Made by a program: the position numbers and the translations under genes. Positions 35,223 to 44,106 of a stretch of 64,000 bases of DNA are shown in pieces (the stretch's first letter is position 1; the number at the start of each line of letters is the position of its first letter). Where the stretch lies: the NCBI RefSeq assembly GCF_002287075.1, contig NZ_NSKE01000012.1, positions 1 through 64,000 of the forward strand. The letters are read 5' to 3'. The notes under the pieces are model-generated. The model saw only the letters and a list, made by a program, of their open reading frames with translations, did not search any database and was not told the origin of the DNA. The stretch comes from Fodinibius salipaludis (GTDB lineage Bacteria; Bacteroidota; Rhodothermia; Balneolales; Balneolaceae).

Positions 35223-35462
35223 TTAGCTTACTTTCTCCTGAAGATATTCAACAGCATTACCTACTGTAGCAATGTTTTCTGCATCTTCATCAGGAATACT
35301 GATATCAAATTCTTTCTCGAACTCCATAATGAGTTCAACAGTATCCAATGAATCAGCACCTAAATCGTTAGTGAAGTTCGCTTCGTGCGTAACTTCTGAT
35401 TCATCAACACCTAATTTATCAACAATAATTGATTTTACTTTTGATTCAACGTCTTGAGACAT
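35223..35462 (-). CDS. acpP: acyl carrier protein
   Basis: This 79-residue acidic protein carries acyl chains on phosphopantetheine. The attachment Ser38 lies in [15 protein letters not shown]. Length and charge are normal. It is placed between fabG (148 bases upstream) and fabF, as in many fatty-acid operons. The larger gap before it leaves room for an extra promoter to raise ACP supply, though none is obvious. Confidence 0.97.
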   Translation of the reverse strand: MSQDVESKVKSIIVDKLGVDESEVTHEANFTNDLGADSLDTVELIMEFEKEFDISIPDEDAENIATVGNAVEYLQEKVS

Positions 35463-35610
35463 AACGATAATTTAACTTATGTTCGGGTTAATTTTAATGA
35501 AAACTGCCCACTTTCGTTAAGCATGGGCTGAAAATACAATTTAAATTTATAAAATACACTTTATGTAAAAAGTGTATCGAAGGTATACATTTCAATACAA
35601 AAATTCTGGG

Positions 35611-36360
35611 TTACATCCCCATTCCGCCATCAACTCGGACAGTTTCTCCGGTAATGTAAGAACTGAGATCTGAAGCTAAAAATAATACTGTATTAGCAAC
35701 TTCTTCGGCATCACCGGCACGAGCCATTGGGGTTTCATCTTTAATTGTTTCAAGAATTTCCTCATCCAACTCATCAGTCATTTCCGTAGTAATATATCCG
35801 GGAGCTACAACATTTGCTCGGATATTTCGGGAAGCAAATTCCTTAGCATAAGATTTCGTAAATCCAATGATTCCCGCTTTTGATGCAGCGTAATTACTTT
35901 GGCCGGCATTGCCAGAAAGCCCTACAATGGAACTAATATTGATAATAGAACCGCCACGATTCCGCATCATCGGCTTGGCAACGGCTTTACTGTAATTAAA
36001 AATACTTTTTAAATTGGTATCAATGACCTGGTCCCACTGTTCTTCACTCATTCGCAAAATTAAATTATCTCGAGTGATACCGGCATTATTTACCAGGATA
36101 TCCAGTTTCTCCCAGTCATCCGTTAATTCTGTAATAACTTCTTCTGCCTTCTCGAGCTTCACAGCATCAGCCTGGATAGCTTTCGCCTTACAACCCTTGG
36201 CCTCAATTTCTTCTTTTACTTTATTGGCCGCATCAACCGAGCTGGCAAAAGTAATCGCTACATCGGCCCCATAATCTGCCAACGTTAACGCAATCGACCG
36301 ACCGATTCCGCGGCTTCCTCCTGTTACTAATGCTGTCTTTCCTTTCAGTGATAAACTCAT
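35611..36360 (-). CDS. fabG: 3-oxoacyl-ACP reductase
   Basis: This 249-residue NADPH-dependent short-chain dehydrogenase reduces 3-ketoacyl-ACP. The cofactor motif is LVTGGSRGIGRSIAL, followed by NNAGITRDN. The catalytic triad is Ser144, Tyr157 and Lys161 in NISSIVGLSG and SNYAASKAG. GETVRVDGGMGM ends the protein as usual. It follows fabD by 15 bases. Confidence 0.96.
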   Translation of the reverse strand: MSLSLKGKTALVTGGSRGIGRSIALTLADYGADVAITFASSVDAANKVKEEIEAKGCKAKAIQADAVKLEKAEEVITELTDDWEKLDILVNNAGITRDNLILRMSEEQWDQVIDTNLKSIFNYSKAVAKPMMRNRGGSIINISSIVGLSGNAGQSNYAASKAGIIGFTKSYAKEFASRNIRANVVAPGYITTEMTDELDEEILETIKDETPMARAGDAEEVANTVLFLASDLSSYITGETVRVDGGMGM

Positions 36361-36375
36361 CGTAGTAAAATAATT

Positions 36376-37263
36376 TTATTGATAACCGTTTATTTCAACA
36401 TCGTCTAACGTTCGCTTCACAAGCCCCTGCAAAACCTTGCCGGGCCCTACCTCAACAAAAGTGTCAGCCCCATTCTGATGCATATTTTGGAGCGTTTGTG
36501 TCCACCGCACGGGATTCAACAATTGATTTAAAACGTTCGATCGAATTTCTTCGGGATCTGTTGTTGGCTCTGCCGTATAGTTGCTATAAATTGGACATTC
36601 TGGTGTAATAATTTTCAATGACTCCAAACTCTCTTTCAATCCATCATAAGCCGATTGCATCAGCGAAGAGTGGAAAGCTCCACTTACGGGAAGTTTCTTA
36701 GCCAATCGGCAGCCTTCCTCTTTTAGTAGTGCTACTGCTTTATCGATCGCTTCTTCATCCCCGGAAATTACCAGCTGACCGGGACAGTTATAATTTGCGG
36801 CGATTACCTCTTTGTCAACTTCTTCGGTGGCCTGTTCGCAAATACGCTCAACAACTTCATCATCCATCCCGATAACTGCAGCCATAGTACCGGGATTATC
36901 TTCTCCAGCCTGTTGCATCAGCTTACCGCGTCGACGTACAATTTTGAGAGCGTCTTCAAATGCTATGGCTCCACAGGCAACAAGTGCAGAAAATTCACCC
37001 AGACTGTGTCCCGCTACCATATCAGGATCGGCATCCAGAGTATTATATAACGCTATAGAGTGCAGAAAAATAGCTGGCTGGGTAAATTCTGTTTGTTTGA
37101 GTTTCTCTTCGGGACCCTCAAACATGATCTGTTTGAGGTCAAAACCGAGAATATCATTAGCTCTGTTTACATAGGAAGCAAACTCATCATTATCATCATA
37201 ATGAGATTTCCCCATTCCTACAGATTGTGATCCCTGTCCGGGAAAAAGATACGCTGTACTCAT
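36376..37263 (-). CDS. fabD: malonyl-CoA:ACP transacylase
   Basis: This 295-residue enzyme loads malonyl groups onto ACP. LFPGQGSQSVGMG opens the fold, the nucleophile Ser87 lies in GHSLGEFSALVA, and the active-site His is in SGAFHSSLM near residue 200. FVEVGPGKVLQGL is close to the C-terminus. It lies four bases after fabH. Confidence 0.96.
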   Translation of the reverse strand: MSTAYLFPGQGSQSVGMGKSHYDDNDEFASYVNRANDILGFDLKQIMFEGPEEKLKQTEFTQPAIFLHSIALYNTLDADPDMVAGHSLGEFSALVACGAIAFEDALKIVRRRGKLMQQAGEDNPGTMAAVIGMDDEVVERICEQATEEVDKEVIAANYNCPGQLVISGDEEAIDKAVALLKEEGCRLAKKLPVSGAFHSSLMQSAYDGLKESLESLKIITPECPIYSNYTAEPTTDPEEIRSNVLNQLLNPVRWTQTLQNMHQNGADTFVEVGPGKVLQGLVKRTLDDVEINGYQ

Positions 37264-37267
37264 AAAC

Positions 37268-38263
37268 TTATTTCCAGCCCCATTTCAAATAGATTGATCC
37301 CCATGTATAGCCTCCACCGAAAGCGGCCAAGATCAAATTATCTCCGTGTTCCAATTTGTCTTTCCAATCATACAAACAAAGCGGTATGGTTGCGGCCGTT
37401 GTATTTCCATATTTATCAATATTTACCATTACTTTGTCGCTATCCAATCCCATACGATTGGCAGTCGCATTAATAATGCGCAAGTTCGCCTGATGCGGAA
37501 CCAGCCATGCCACATCATCGGGCGTAAGATCATTCTCTTCCATAATTTCTTCAGAAACATCTGCCATTCCAACGGTCGCTTTCTTAAACACGGTACGCCC
37601 GTCTTGCTTTGCAAAATGCAAGCGGTCAGCAACAGTCTGCTCACTGGCAGGATTTAAACTACCGCCCGCCGGCTGATATAAGGATAAATTCGTATCCCCT
37701 TCAGAACGGTGAATATAATCAATAATTCCTGTTTCATCTTCTGAAGGTTCAAGCAGAACGGCCCCCGCTCCATCACCAAATAAAATACAGGTTGACCGAT
37801 CAGTGTAATCAATGATTGAGCTCATTTTATCAGCCCCAATTACCAAGACCTTTTCAGCTCGACCTGATTCAATAAAATTTGCTCCCGTTGTGAGTGCATA
37901 CAAGAAGCCAGAGCAAGCGGCAGACAAATCAAAAGCGTAGGCATTGCTGGCACCAATCTCTTTCTGAACCAAACAAGCTGTGGCCGGGAAAAGATAATCC
38001 GGCGTTACAGTTGCTAAAATAATAGTATCAATCTCTTCGGCAGAAATACCTCGCTGCTCAAGTGCTTCTTTGGCTGCCTCAGCCCCCATAAAGGCTGTAG
38101 CCTTATCATCATCCTTGAGAATACGCCGTTCCTCAATACCGGTCCGGGTTCGTATCCATTCGTCGTTAGTCTCTACCATTTCTTCGAGATCGGCATTAGT
38201 CAACCGATTTTCAGGCAGATAATGCCCTACTGCTGTTATTGCTGCTCGTGTTCTTTCCGCCAT
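37268..38263 (-). CDS. fabH: beta-ketoacyl-ACP synthase III
   Basis: This 331-residue enzyme starts fatty-acid synthesis by condensing an acyl-CoA with malonyl-ACP. The catalytic Cys117 lies in [12 protein letters not shown], His in [12 protein letters not shown], and Asn in [12 protein letters not shown]. The C-terminal [13 protein letters not shown] is typical. It follows plsX by 12 bases. Primer preference, straight or branched, cannot be judged. Confidence 0.96.
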   Translation of the reverse strand: MAERTRAAITAVGHYLPENRLTNADLEEMVETNDEWIRTRTGIEERRILKDDDKATAFMGAEAAKEALEQRGISAEEIDTIILATVTPDYLFPATACLVQKEIGASNAYAFDLSAACSGFLYALTTGANFIESGRAEKVLVIGADKMSSIIDYTDRSTCILFGDGAGAVLLEPSEDETGIIDYIHRSEGDTNLSLYQPAGGSLNPASEQTVADRLHFAKQDGRTVFKKATVGMADVSEEIMEENDLTPDDVAWLVPHQANLRIINATANRMGLDSDKVMVNIDKYGNTTAATIPLCLYDWKDKLEHGDNLILAAFGGGYTWGSIYLKWGWK

Positions 38264-38275
38264 GTATGGGGTTAT

Positions 38276-39259
38276 TTACTTAAGAGATGCTACAATTTTT
38301 TCGTTGATATTGTGGTCCACACACTTTGCGGCACTCAATATCATGTTCTTAATTGCTAATGGAGAACTACTTCCATGTCCTACCATGGTTAATCCATCAA
38401 CGCCTAAGAATGGAACACCACCAACTTTATCGGGATCAAACTCTGCAAGTGATGCTTTCAATACTTTACTAACTAATTTTGCCTCCTCGGCTCCAAGGCC
38501 TAAATCATTAATTCCTTTTTTAACAAACCGTTCAAGAGCCTCAGGAATTGATTCACCAAATTTGAGAACAATATTTCCGATTAAACCATCACATAGAAAT
38601 ACATCTGCCTTTCCGCTGAATATATCACCGCCTTCTACATTTCCAACAAAATTGGACAGCGCCTGCAATTCCTTATAAGCTTTTTTAAGATTGTCTGTAC
38701 CCTTCTCCTCTTCTTCACCTACATTAAGCAAACCTACTTGAGGATCATCTACATCCATAATCTCATTTACAAATATCCGGCCCATCTCGGCAAATTCAAC
38801 AAACATTGATGGACGGACTTCCAGATTTGCTCCGGCATCCATCACCAATCGGGGACCCTTAATTGTGGGGTATATTGCTGCAATTGTAGGTCTACTAACT
38901 CCTTCCAGCTTCCCTAACAGAAAAGTGGAGGCAGCAAGCAATGCTCCTGTGTTACCGGCACTTAGAAATGCATCACACTTCCCTTTTTTGTGCATTCCAA
39001 TACCCGTAACAATCGAAGATTTTTGCTTGGTTTTTACAGCCTGAGCAGGAGATTCATCCATACCAATAACTTCCGGCGCATGTTGAACTAACAATCGTTC
39101 CTGATCGTAGTCATGCTCTTCCAATTCATTATTTACAATATCTTCCGGTCCAACAAGAATAACCGTCAGATTGGGATCCTCATCAATAGCCTGTATTGAT
39201 CCTTCTACCGGGCTTTTTGGATAGTAGTCGCCCCCTGCAGCATCTACAGCAATAATCAT
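38276..39259 (-). CDS. plsX: phosphate acyltransferase PlsX
   Basis: This 327-residue protein makes acyl-phosphate from acyl-ACP for phospholipid synthesis. The N-terminal IAVDAAGGDYYPKSPVEG, LSAGNTGALLAAS near residue 100, VMDAGAN and LCDGLIGNIVLKF are family motifs. The usual GDxxP of many PlsX proteins appears as GDYYP. It lies between rpmF and fabH, the standard gene order. Confidence 0.95.
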   Translation of the reverse strand: MIIAVDAAGGDYYPKSPVEGSIQAIDEDPNLTVILVGPEDIVNNELEEHDYDQERLLVQHAPEVIGMDESPAQAVKTKQKSSIVTGIGMHKKGKCDAFLSAGNTGALLAASTFLLGKLEGVSRPTIAAIYPTIKGPRLVMDAGANLEVRPSMFVEFAEMGRIFVNEIMDVDDPQVGLLNVGEEEEKGTDNLKKAYKELQALSNFVGNVEGGDIFSGKADVFLCDGLIGNIVLKFGESIPEALERFVKKGINDLGLGAEEAKLVSKVLKASLAEFDPDKVGGVPFLGVDGLTMVGHGSSSPLAIKNMILSAAKCVDHNINEKIVASLK

Positions 39260-39280
39260 GAATAAGAGATTATGATAAAA

Positions 39281-39460
39281 TTACTTGTTCACATCGATAA
39301 TTTGTCGGCCGCGATAGAAACCGCACTCCTTACAGATATGATGGTAACGATGTAATGCACCGCAATTATCGCATTCAGCGAGGGTTGGTTCGCCGATTTT
39401 ATGATGTGAGCGACGTTTACCCTGTCGGGATTTAGAATGTTGTCGTTTTGGATGTGCCAT
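39281..39460 (-). CDS. rpmF: 50S ribosomal protein L32
   Basis: The reading frame gives 59 residues starting MAHPKRQHSKSRQGKRRSHH, the basic N-terminus of L32. Four zinc-type cysteines follow as CDNCG and CKECG, with YHHIC between them. Its place between yceD and plsX is conserved across bacteria. It is too small to appear in many automatic ORF lists. Confidence 0.96.
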   Translation of the reverse strand: MAHPKRQHSKSRQGKRRSHHKIGEPTLAECDNCGALHRYHHICKECGFYRGRQIIDVNK

Positions 39461-39481
39461 TAGCTAAAAATGATATTTCTA

Positions 39482-39994
39482 TTAATTCTTAAGTTCTTTC
39501 AATTTTTCCCACCGGGGATCTACTACCTCGGCATCTGTATCTTCTTTAACATCTCCAAAAGATTTTGTTTCAAACTCTTTTGGTCGCCCTTCTTCATCAA
39601 GAAACTTTGGATGTAGTTTCTTAATCGGGACATTTAAAAATATTGTATCACGGACTTCATCTTCAATGCTCAGCGTATTACTGGAGAAATTAAATCTCCG
39701 AATAGCACCGTTTTCATCTTCTTTTTCTTCCTGAACATCGACCTTGAATACTACTTCATAGTCTGATTCAATAGGCTGGATGTATGGTTTGAGCGATCGA
39801 TCGCATACAATTTCCACATCCGAATCCACATGAAAATTTACCCGGATAAAATGTAACGTACGGTAAAAAAGAAGATCAACCGTCCCGCCCTGAAACGTAT
39901 AGGGCGATAGGTCCAAATCCTCATCGGTTAACTCTACCGTGCGCCGACTTTCGCCGTCGGGTATTTCAACTATGTTAAATTCAAGTTTTGACAT
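39482..39994 (-). CDS. YceD/DUF177 family protein
   Basis: This protein of about 170 residues matches the DUF177 family by its position before rpmF and by its pattern: an N-terminal beta-rich half, then the core DLLFYRTLHFIRVNFHVDSD with a CDRSLKPY segment. The tail is acidic. The family is linked to 23S rRNA or ribosome-subunit maturation, but its action is not settled. The Met at 39994 (MSKLEFN) is preferred; an ATG at 40012 would add six residues. Cys occurs only once, so the zinc-type Cys cluster of some relatives is absent. Confidence 0.8.
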   Translation of the reverse strand: MSKLEFNIVEIPDGESRRTVELTDEDLDLSPYTFQGGTVDLLFYRTLHFIRVNFHVDSDVEIVCDRSLKPYIQPIESDYEVVFKVDVQEEKEDENGAIRRFNFSSNTLSIEDEVRDTIFLNVPIKKLHPKFLDEEGRPKEFETKSFGDVKEDTDAEVVDPRWEKLKELKN

Positions 39995-40040
39995 ATTATC
40001 AATAGATCCCAAAAATATGAATATTTGGATTTACCTGCAA

Positions 40041-40706
40041 TCAATTAAACAACCCAAATAATCGCTGTTCAACGAGTTCAATAATACGTCCCAAATCTTC
40101 CTTATTATTTACGAAATCAAGGTCATCAGTATCAATAATCAGCTTCTCATGCGGATAACGCTGAATCCAATCTTCATATAACCTATTTAAACGCTCGAGG
40201 TATTCAATGCGGATCGTGTTTTCATAATCCCGGCCCCGCTGCTGAATTTGCTGGACGAGGGTAGGAACCTGCGCGCGAATATAGATAAGTAAATTAGGTT
40301 CCTGAAGGTAATTTGTCATCTCTCTGAAGAGTGCTTCATAGTTCTCGAAATCGCGATCACTCATCAACCCCATTTCGTGCAAGTTCTTGGCGAAAATCTC
40401 AACATCTTCGTATATCGTGCGATCCTGTACAAATCGACCTTTACGCTCCAGCATTTCTTTTTGGTGACGAAACCGGCTCGATAAAAAGTATATCTGCAAG
40501 TTAAAACTCCATCGGCGCATATCTTCATAAAAATCGGATAGGTATGGATTATCATCTACCGATTCGTAAAAAGGTTCCCACCCAAAATGCTTTGCCAGCA
40601 ACCCCGTCAAAGAAGATTTACCTGCACCGATATTACCTGCAATAGAAATAAATTTAAGGTTATCTTCTTCTGCTTCATCAAGTTGTTCTGTAATATTATC
40701 CGTCAT
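40041..40706 (-). CDS. deoxynucleoside kinase
   Basis: This 221-residue protein belongs to the dNK/dGK-dAK family that phosphorylates deoxynucleosides for salvage. The P-loop is ISIAGNIGAGKSSLTG near residue 20. The YESVDDNPYLSDFYED segment binds substrate, and the family DRS-like motif is VQDRTIYEDVEIFAK near 92-106, with Arg-rich RGRDYE later as the lid. Which deoxynucleoside it prefers is uncertain. It is sandwiched between pgi and yceD, four bases after pgi, in the long minus-strand operon. Confidence 0.9.
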   Translation of the reverse strand: MTDNITEQLDEAEEDNLKFISIAGNIGAGKSSLTGLLAKHFGWEPFYESVDDNPYLSDFYEDMRRWSFNLQIYFLSSRFRHQKEMLERKGRFVQDRTIYEDVEIFAKNLHEMGLMSDRDFENYEALFREMTNYLQEPNLLIYIRAQVPTLVQQIQQRGRDYENTIRIEYLERLNRLYEDWIQRYPHEKLIIDTDDLDFVNNKEDLGRIIELVEQRLFGLFN

Positions 40707-40709
40707 ACT

Positions 40710-41999
40710 CTAATGTTTGCCCAATAGTTGATACATTTCTCTTTTGTAATCTTCAACGCCCGGCTGGTTAAAGGGATTAACCCCTAAACAATAACAATAC
40801 ACAGCCGTCAACAGCTCGTAAAAATAGATAAATTCACCAATATGTTGTGCATTCAATTTATCGAGAGAAACAACAATACTCGGAACATCTCCATCTGTGT
40901 GTGCCTGCAACGTTCCCCTGAATGCTTGTGTGTTTATCTCATGAAATGTTTTCCCCGATAAATAATTAAGTCCATCGTTATTTTCTGGCAGCTCTTCTAT
41001 CGTAATGCTTTTTTCTTCGGATTTTACCGTAATAAACGTTTCCATCATATTACGAGTCCCCTGCTGAATAAACTGACCAATGCTGTGCAGATCAGTCGAA
41101 TAGGTTGCTGTGGCGGGAAACATCCCTTTCCCCTGCTTGCCCTCGCTTTCGCCCAACAGCTGTTGCAGCCATCCCCCCAGTGCTTCTAATTGAGGCTCAA
41201 AAGTAGTAAGTACATCTAAGGTTTTGCCATCATCGAACAGGGCGTACTTTGTTGCCGCATAATCAATAATTTGTTCAGCATCTTCTTCCAACTCCTCATA
41301 TTTTGAAACGGCCTCATAAAAGAGCGTCCTAATATCGATCCCTGCCACTGCAATAGGAAAGAGTCCCACAGGCGTCAACACCGAAAAACGGCCGCCCACA
41401 TCATCAGGAATGATAAATTTTTTGTACCCGTGTTGATCAATCAGCTCATTGAGTGCTCCTCCCTCTTTACTTGTGGTACAAATAATCCGATCGTCAACAT
41501 CTTCAGGAAACTGCTCGGTCATCCACTTTCGAAGCACGCGAAAAGAAAGAGCAGTTTCGAGCGTGGTTCCAGATTTTGAGATCACATTTACGAAAACACT
41601 TTTAGGCTCCCCCTCCTTGTTGGGTTTGTCCAGATAACCAATCAAATCTTTTAAATATTTGCCGCTCATATGATGGCCGGCAAAAATAATCTCCGGACCG
41701 TCGTTTCCAAAGAACGAACCCAAGGCCTCAATAACAGCTCGCGCACCCAAATAAGATCCCCCAATTCCACATACGATAAAGACATCAGCCTGTTCGCGAA
41801 TATTCGTCGCCAAGCTATCTATCTGTTCGAGAATAGCATCATTGGGATCAGCAAGCAGATCTCTCCATCCCAACCATTCAGTTCCTTCGCCATTACGCTG
41901 CTGAACTAATTCAAAAGCTTTTTCAGCCTGCTTATAAGCCTGACTAAATCTATCTTCAGACAAAAACTGTTTTGCCCGACTGGTGTTAATCTCAATCAT
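40710..41999 (-). CDS. pgi: glucose-6-phosphate isomerase
   Basis: This 429-residue cytoplasmic enzyme interconverts glucose 6-phosphate and fructose 6-phosphate. The phosphate-binding segment is NVISKSGTTLETALSFRVL near residue 140, and GGRFSVLTPVGLFPIAVAG near 202-220 is the PROSITE-type signature. VNPFNQPGVEDYKR closes the protein. It is the short bacterial form (about 430-450 residues). It seems to be the first gene of the pgi-dNK-yceD-rpmF-plsX-fab-rnc run. Fructose 6-phosphate is also the precursor of the GDP- and UDP-sugars used by the polysaccharide locus. Confidence 0.95.
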   Translation of the reverse strand: MIEINTSRAKQFLSEDRFSQAYKQAEKAFELVQQRNGEGTEWLGWRDLLADPNDAILEQIDSLATNIREQADVFIVCGIGGSYLGARAVIEALGSFFGNDGPEIIFAGHHMSGKYLKDLIGYLDKPNKEGEPKSVFVNVISKSGTTLETALSFRVLRKWMTEQFPEDVDDRIICTTSKEGGALNELIDQHGYKKFIIPDDVGGRFSVLTPVGLFPIAVAGIDIRTLFYEAVSKYEELEEDAEQIIDYAATKYALFDDGKTLDVLTTFEPQLEALGGWLQQLLGESEGKQGKGMFPATATYSTDLHSIGQFIQQGTRNMMETFITVKSEEKSITIEELPENNDGLNYLSGKTFHEINTQAFRGTLQAHTDGDVPSIVVSLDKLNAQHIGEFIYFYELLTAVYCYCLGVNPFNQPGVEDYKREMYQLLGKH

Positions 42000-42285
42000 T
42001 ATATACGATTTTTATAGGTATCTTAAGTCCACTTTAATTGATCGGGTAAACTAAAAAAATTGATGGAGTATAAAACCTGATTTGTTACTAAAATTCAAAT
42101 ATTATTCTAATACTACACTTTTCACAGGCTACATAAACTTAGCTATTATTTAAAACATCTTTTCCCTAAAATTGAATGTGGAGAAGCTCATCCCAGACAG
42201 CTATATTAGGCCTTATTCACTACAAGTTTTTGGATGGTTAAAATATATATCTATCGAACAATTTTAAGCCTTCTACTTAGGTAAA

Positions 42286-43305
42286 ATGATTGATACTGAA
42301 CTTAAAGAAGTCACAAAATTTAAGAGAACGGATAAAAAAACGCTGAAACAGATTACAAATCCTGTTTCAGACAGCTTGTCTGAGTTTCGCAGTTTTTATA
42401 AAGATGAGCTCCGTACCGATGTATTTCTTCTTGATAAGATTGTTCAGTATCTATTGCGACAAAAAGGGAAAGAAATTCGTCCCACCCTCGTATTTATGTC
42501 AGCCCGACTTTTTGGGGATGTAAACGAACGCAGCTACGTAGCTGCCACCATGATTGAGCTGCTTCATACCGCTACCCTCATCCACGATGATGTTGTTGAT
42601 GATGCGGAAGTTCGGCGCGGCTTTCTAAGCATCAACAAAGTGTGGAAAAATAAAGCCAGCGTTCTTTTAGGGGATTATCTGCTCTCAAAAGGATTACTAA
42701 CAGCTTTGGATTATGAGGAGTTCAAGCTGCTAAAAGTACTTTCTGATGCCGTTAAAAAGATGAGTGAAGGGGAATTACGACAATTTAAAGCAGCTCGTCT
42801 TTTTAACATGGATGAGGAGTATTATTTTAAAGTAATCTCTGAAAAAACAGCCAGCCTTATTGCCGCCTGTTGTGAATGTGGCGCCGTTTCTACTTCCGAC
42901 GATCCAGCCATTCATCAAAAAATGCACGATATTGGAATGAATACCGGTATCGCTTTTCAAATACGGGACGACCTGTTTGATTACGGCGTCGATGATATCG
43001 GCAAACCCAAACGTAACGATATTCAAGAGCGCAAGGTAACGCTTCCATTTATTAAAGCTCTCGATAATGCCTCGTTTTTTGAGACGATTCGTATGCGTCA
43101 CCTAATGCGAAAACGCAAAAAAAGCAATGATGAAATTGAGGAAATTGTGCAGTTTGTTCACGATAAAGGGGGAATAAAGTACGCCCGTTCCATCATGAAT
43201 GAGTATGCTCAGCGAGCACTTGATGAACTTTCCACGTTACCAGAATCAGCCGAAAGGACATCGTTTGAAGAACTTATCACCTTTATTATTGAGCGAAAGA
43301 GATAA
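42286..43305 (+). CDS. trans-isoprenyl diphosphate (polyprenyl) synthase
   Basis: This 339-residue enzyme elongates isoprenoid chains, probably for quinones. The first Asp-rich motif is LIHDDVVDDAEVRRG near residue 95, and the second is FQIRDDLFDYGVDD near 225. The KGKEIRPTLVF segment binds substrate. Product length cannot be fixed from sequence. It is divergent from pgi, with a 286-base gap that should contain both promoters, and it is followed by lpxH after 15 bases. Confidence 0.92.
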   Translation: MIDTELKEVTKFKRTDKKTLKQITNPVSDSLSEFRSFYKDELRTDVFLLDKIVQYLLRQKGKEIRPTLVFMSARLFGDVNERSYVAATMIELLHTATLIHDDVVDDAEVRRGFLSINKVWKNKASVLLGDYLLSKGLLTALDYEEFKLLKVLSDAVKKMSEGELRQFKAARLFNMDEEYYFKVISEKTASLIAACCECGAVSTSDDPAIHQKMHDIGMNTGIAFQIRDDLFDYGVDDIGKPKRNDIQERKVTLPFIKALDNASFFETIRMRHLMRKRKKSNDEIEEIVQFVHDKGGIKYARSIMNEYAQRALDELSTLPESAERTSFEELITFIIERKR

Positions 43306-43320
43306 TCGCTTGAATTGACA

Positions 43321-44106
43321 ATGGATACCCCCCCACTGCAACCGCCCCTCTTATTTATTTCGGATGCCCACTTGGGCGGCTTTTCTAATACTAAAAACGC
43401 TCGTATTGAATCTGAGCTTATCCAGCTGATCAACTATTGTCAGCGAAATGATATTCGCTTGGCTGTGTTAGGAGACCTTTTTGATTACTGGATGGAATAT
43501 CCTGGTTTTGTACCCAAACTCGGTAAAAAATTGCTCGACCGCTTTGAGGACTTCAATAATGAGTTGGGGCCTACACTTTATATTACGGGGAACCATGATA
43601 ACTGGACACGAAATCATTTAAGAGGTCGTGGATTTCATCTCATCCACGAGCAGTACCAATTTAATGCCAATGATAAACAGGTATTAACGCTGCACGGCGA
43701 TGGACTTGCCAATCCCCAATATCAATTAAAACGGCCCTTAATGCACCGAATTTTACGAAGTCAATTATTTGTAAAGCTATTTCAAACGGTGTTTCCGCCT
43801 CAAACGGGGAATTCTATTATGAAATACTTTTCGCGCATTACCCGCAAAATGGATTGGGATAACCGAAAACAAGAACAGCTGAATAACTGGGCAAAGCAGC
43901 AACTCAAAATTTCTGACGTGGAAGTCATTTTATCCGGACATGATCATATTCCCAGACAGAAACAATTTCCCTTCGGAAGCTATATAAATTTGGGTACCTT
44001 TTATAACCATCACACGATGGCCTATTACAATAATGACGGTATTTCCCTCGTTTGTTGGGAGCCAGAGTTACAGACGTTAAAAAAATTTGAAACCAGCAGT
44101 TATTAA
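43321..44106 (+). CDS. UDP-2,3-diacylglucosamine pyrophosphatase-like phosphoesterase
   Basis: From ATG 43321 the protein has 261 residues; an upstream TTG adds only two. It is a calcineurin-type metallophosphoesterase with the complete motif set: SDAHLGG (Asp15, His17), GDLFDYW, GNHDNW, LHGDG and GHDH. These match LpxH-like enzymes that cleave UDP-diacylglucosamine in lipid A synthesis, which fits an outer-membrane organism. The ATG of the next gene overlaps its stop (TAATG), so the two are coupled. Assignment to LpxH rather than another family phosphatase is likely, not proven. Confidence 0.82.
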   Translation: MDTPPLQPPLLFISDAHLGGFSNTKNARIESELIQLINYCQRNDIRLAVLGDLFDYWMEYPGFVPKLGKKLLDRFEDFNNELGPTLYITGNHDNWTRNHLRGRGFHLIHEQYQFNANDKQVLTLHGDGLANPQYQLKRPLMHRILRSQLFVKLFQTVFPPQTGNSIMKYFSRITRKMDWDNRKQEQLNNWAKQQLKISDVEVILSGHDHIPRQKQFPFGSYINLGTFYNHHTMAYYNNDGISLVCWEPELQTLKKFETSSY